A DNA stretch of 7,356 nt, taken from Limisphaerales bacterium (GTDB lineage Bacteria > Verrucomicrobiota > Verrucomicrobiia > Limisphaerales > UBA11358). The notes below the pieces were generated by a model. The model saw nothing but the letters and a program-made list of their open reading frames with translations, had not been told where the DNA came from and ran no database searches. The translations under genes were made by a program, and so were the position numbers. Position 1 is the stretch's first letter, and each line of letters opens with the position of its first letter. The DNA lies in assembly GCA_003133815.1 (NCBI GenBank), contig PKZR01000440.1, forward strand, positions 20,772 to 28,127, written 5' to 3'. Positions 5,924 through 7,356 of the stretch are shown here, piece after piece.

Positions 5924-5950
5924 GTCACCTGTCACTCGCCACTTGTCACC
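5921..5950 (-). repeat. Right terminal inverted repeat of the four-helix-bundle element
   Basis: On the plus strand the heptamers are TGTCACC (5923), TGTCACT (5930), CGCCACT (5937) and TGTCACC (5944). This arm contains the last five sense codons and stop of parB and the ATG of the four-helix-bundle gene, with AGGTG as its only ribosome-binding-like word. One 30-bp repeat thus does three jobs. Confidence 0.85.
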
Positions 5951-6861
5951 CCTAAGATTTGGAGAATCCGTTCCAGTTCCGCGTCGCTGAAAAACGAAAT
6001 CTCCAGCGAACCTTTGCCTTGCGCGTATTTTAATTGAACCTTTGTCGCAAAAATCTCGCGCAGCTTCGCCTCCATGTCGGCAACATGCGGGTCGCCAGCC
6101 GGTGTGACAACGGTTTCGGGCTGCGTCGCGGATTTGGAGCCGCGTTTTTGCAGTTTGGCAACAAGGCCTTCGGTCTGCCGGACATTCAAACCGTCCTTGA
6201 TGACGCGCTCTGCGGCGAGCTTTTGGTTCTTCTCATCCACCAATCCGAGAATGACTTTTGCGTGGCCAACCGAAAGACGCCCTTCCCGGACAAATTTTTG
6301 AATGGTTTCCGGCAGTTTCAAAAGCCGTATCGCATTCGCCACAACCGCGCGGCTCCTGCCAACTTTTGCGGAAATTTCCTCCTGTGTGAGCTGAAACTGT
6401 TCCGCAAGCTGCGCATAGCCATGAGCTTCTTCAATGGCATTGAGATTTTCGCGCTGGAGATTTTCTATGAGCGCTAGTTCGAGAACCGAGCGGTCATCGG
6501 CTTCACGCGTGATGATGGGAACTTCCGGCAGGTTCAGTAGCTGCGCCGCACGCCAGCGGCGTTCACCGGCAATCAATTCAAAAAATTCCCCGCGCGCACG
6601 GACGATGAGCGGCTGGACAATTCCCTGTTCGCGGATTGAATCGGCCAGTTCGCGCAAGGACTCGTCCGAAAATTCTTTGCGGGGTTGCAGCGCGGAAGGA
6701 CGGATTTTATCCAGCGTAACTCGCAGAACGCGTTCGCGGTTGTCGGGCGCGGGAACTGGTAACACTGATTGTTGGACCGTCGGGGCGGGTGGAGGTTGTG
6801 TGAGCGGCGGATTGCCACCCAATAACGCGCCGAGACCGCGACCTAAAGCTGGTTTTGCCAT
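5932..6861 (-). CDS. parB: Chromosome partitioning protein ParB
   Basis: The 309-residue protein is a ParB/Spo0J CTP-dependent DNA clamp that loads at parS and spreads near the origin to help segregate chromosomes. The N-terminal ParA-contact motif ALGRGLGALLG is at 5-15. A Pro-rich linker covers about 18-40, and the ParB/Srx domain about 45-140 with GERRWRA 99-105 (box II) and ENLQREN 133-139. The helix-turn-helix lies at about 155-183 (QLTQEEISAKVGRSRAVVANAIRLLKLP). A variable linker covers about 240-258 and the C-terminal dimer domain 260-303. The last five residues (VTSGE) and the stop are encoded by the inverted repeat of the inserted element, so the native end was probably at G304. The ATG at 6859-6861 fits the family start (MAKPALGRGLG); no Shine-Dalgarno is seen. 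parA, usually just upstream, is not in the window. Confidence 0.96.
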   Translation of the reverse strand: MAKPALGRGLGALLGGNPPLTQPPPAPTVQQSVLPVPAPDNRERVLRVTLDKIRPSALQPRKEFSDESLRELADSIREQGIVQPLIVRARGEFFELIAGERRWRAAQLLNLPEVPIITREADDRSVLELALIENLQRENLNAIEEAHGYAQLAEQFQLTQEEISAKVGRSRAVVANAIRLLKLPETIQKFVREGRLSVGHAKVILGLVDEKNQKLAAERVIKDGLNVRQTEGLVAKLQKRGSKSATQPETVVTPAGDPHVADMEAKLREIFATKVQLKYAQGKGSLEISFFSDAELERILQILGVTSGE

Positions 6862-6903
6862 GCGCGCAGGGTGTCGCAGGGCGGGGGAGTTGTCAATTTG
6901 AAG

Positions 6904-6918
6904 CGCGTTGGTAACGCG
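6904..6918. repeat. Short GC-rich inverted repeat between parB and the upstream gene
   Basis: CGCGTT (6904-6909) and AACGCG (6913-6918) form a perfect 6-bp stem with a 3-base loop, 34 bp beyond the stop of the small exported-protein gene and 42 bp before parB. On the minus strand no U-tract follows, so termination would be weak at best. On the plus strand the following bases are AT-rich but hold no T-run. Confidence 0.35.
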
Positions 6919-6952
6919 GATAAAATAATATTCCGCACTCTAATAACATTAA

Positions 6953-7240
6953 TTATTCCAAACTGGTGAAGTCGCCGACGGGCCGTGTGAATGTCGCCTG
7001 TGCGGGCTGCACGACGAGTGTGTTCGCGGTTTCCTTTATGCTGCCGGATGCGGCCGCAAAGGGAAAGGCGATGACGAAAAACGCCGAGCCGATCACTGTG
7101 GCGACGAAGCAACCCGGACGGACGAGAGTGACGTCGGCTATCGTATCGATCGAATGGTCGTCGGCAGCCGCCTGACTGGTGTTGATGCAGCCCAGACTGA
7201 CCAAGCCCACGCACAAAGCGGTCATTAATTTTCTTTTCAT
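6953..7240 (-). CDS. Small exported or membrane protein with signal peptide and one transmembrane segment
   Basis: The 95-residue product starts MKRKLMTALCVGLVSLGC, a typical Sec signal, with a likely cleavage near TSQA-AAD (about 24-25); LGC at 16-18 is only a weak lipobox. A second hydrophobic segment, CFVATVIGSAFFVIAFPFAAA, spans 44-64, followed by a conserved-looking tail, TANTLVVQPAQATFTRPVGDF 71-91. The pattern RPG..ATV.G...FV...PF, then LVV.PA..TF.RP.GDF, resembles short uncharacterised exported proteins I have seen in proteobacteria. I cannot name a family or function. I prefer ATG 7238-7240 over the upstream in-frame start at 7288, because the extension would place charged residues before the signal. 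It lies upstream of parB on the same strand with 91 bp between, so cotranscription is possible but not shown. Confidence 0.7.
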   Translation of the reverse strand: MKRKLMTALCVGLVSLGCINTSQAAADDHSIDTIADVTLVRPGCFVATVIGSAFFVIAFPFAAASGSIKETANTLVVQPAQATFTRPVGDFTSLE

Positions 7241-7356
7241 AAAAATTGCTGTTGACGCAACACTGCACCCGGCCAGAAGAGTTTTCAAGTTATTTGTTTT
7301 TCGAAGTTAAATTAACCATTGAATCTGCGGAAGAAGAAGCGCGCAAAAAATGCACG
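7241..7356. other. Right-edge region without an assignable gene
   Basis: AT-rich sequence upstream of the small exported-protein gene, probably holding its promoter, though no good -35/-10 pair could be defined. GTTAAATTAAC (7305-7315) is a small palindrome. On the minus strand two frames enter from the right edge and stop near 7312 and 7290, so the 3' end of another minus-strand gene could lie here; too little is visible to call it. Confidence 0.3.

Larger units (their letters stand above)
5504..5950 (-). mobile_element. 447-bp miniature element carrying a four-helix-bundle gene between 30-bp inverted repeats
   Basis: The unit contains one gene, the four-helix-bundle gene, and nothing else. 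Both ends carry the same heptamer-built 30-bp sequence in inverted orientation. The gene fills the space between the repeats and runs into both of them. The parB stop codon and the def-proximal stop both involve repeat sequence, showing that the unit lies across a gene junction. A possible 4-bp direct repeat TAAG (5501-5504 and 5953-5956) flanks or overlaps the ends, too short to prove a target duplication. No transposase is inside; mobilisation would need a trans-acting or host factor. Alternatively, the inverted repeats may be RNA-processing signals, as in rRNA intervening sequences. Confidence 0.65.

Noticed and set aside
5557..5955. Plus-strand open frame of 132 residues ending in a CHLSLATCHP-like tail
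   Set aside because: Antisense to the four-helix-bundle gene; the tail is just the heptamer repeat read in another frame.
6868..6896. TTGACA on the minus strand upstream of parB as a sigma-70 -35 box
   Set aside because: No acceptable -10 hexamer lies at 16-18 bp spacing; the downstream sequence is GC-rich.

Overview
The window reads as a chromosomal stretch of a Gram-negative bacterium with moderately high GC. I would place it in Verrucomicrobiota or a close PVC relative. That rests on the mix of housekeeping genes, a lipoprotein GH53 galactanase, a wandering four-helix-bundle (23S rRNA intervening-sequence type) gene, small intergenic repeats and few Shine-Dalgarno sites. It is an impression, not a marker-gene result.

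Left part (1-1781): a minus-strand pair of hpf (short ribosome hibernation factor) and an ATZ/TRZ-type amidohydrolase, separated by 1 nt, ends near a short decamer repeat at the window edge. The pair is divergent from rpoN. The 98-bp space between hpf and rpoN carries a good match to a sigma-54 -24/-12 promoter aimed at hpf, so the sigma factor encoded on one side may drive the operon on the other.

Middle (1782-4925): rpoN (sigma-54) is followed after 45 nt by a lipoprotein endo-beta-1,4-galactanase (GH53). A 474-bp gene-free space between the convergent GH53 and def genes holds an array of six imperfect 41-bp tandem units, each built around an imperfect palindrome.

Right part (4926-7240), all minus strand: a small exported/membrane protein gene, then parB, then a four-helix-bundle gene, then def (peptide deformylase). 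The four-helix-bundle gene is the most interesting feature. It sits in a 447-bp unit (5504-5950) bounded by 30-bp inverted repeats (25/30 identical), each made of four imperfect heptamers of the GGTGACA type. The repeat supplies the last five codons and stop of parB, the start region of the inserted gene, and the inserted gene's C-terminus. The inserted gene then overlaps def by ATGA. Removing the unit in silico leaves parB with an immediate TAA one base before the def ATG. This looks like a miniature mobile gene that inserted between parB and def without breaking either and left the three genes tightly spaced.

No tRNA, rRNA, CRISPR array, transposase or complete IS was seen.
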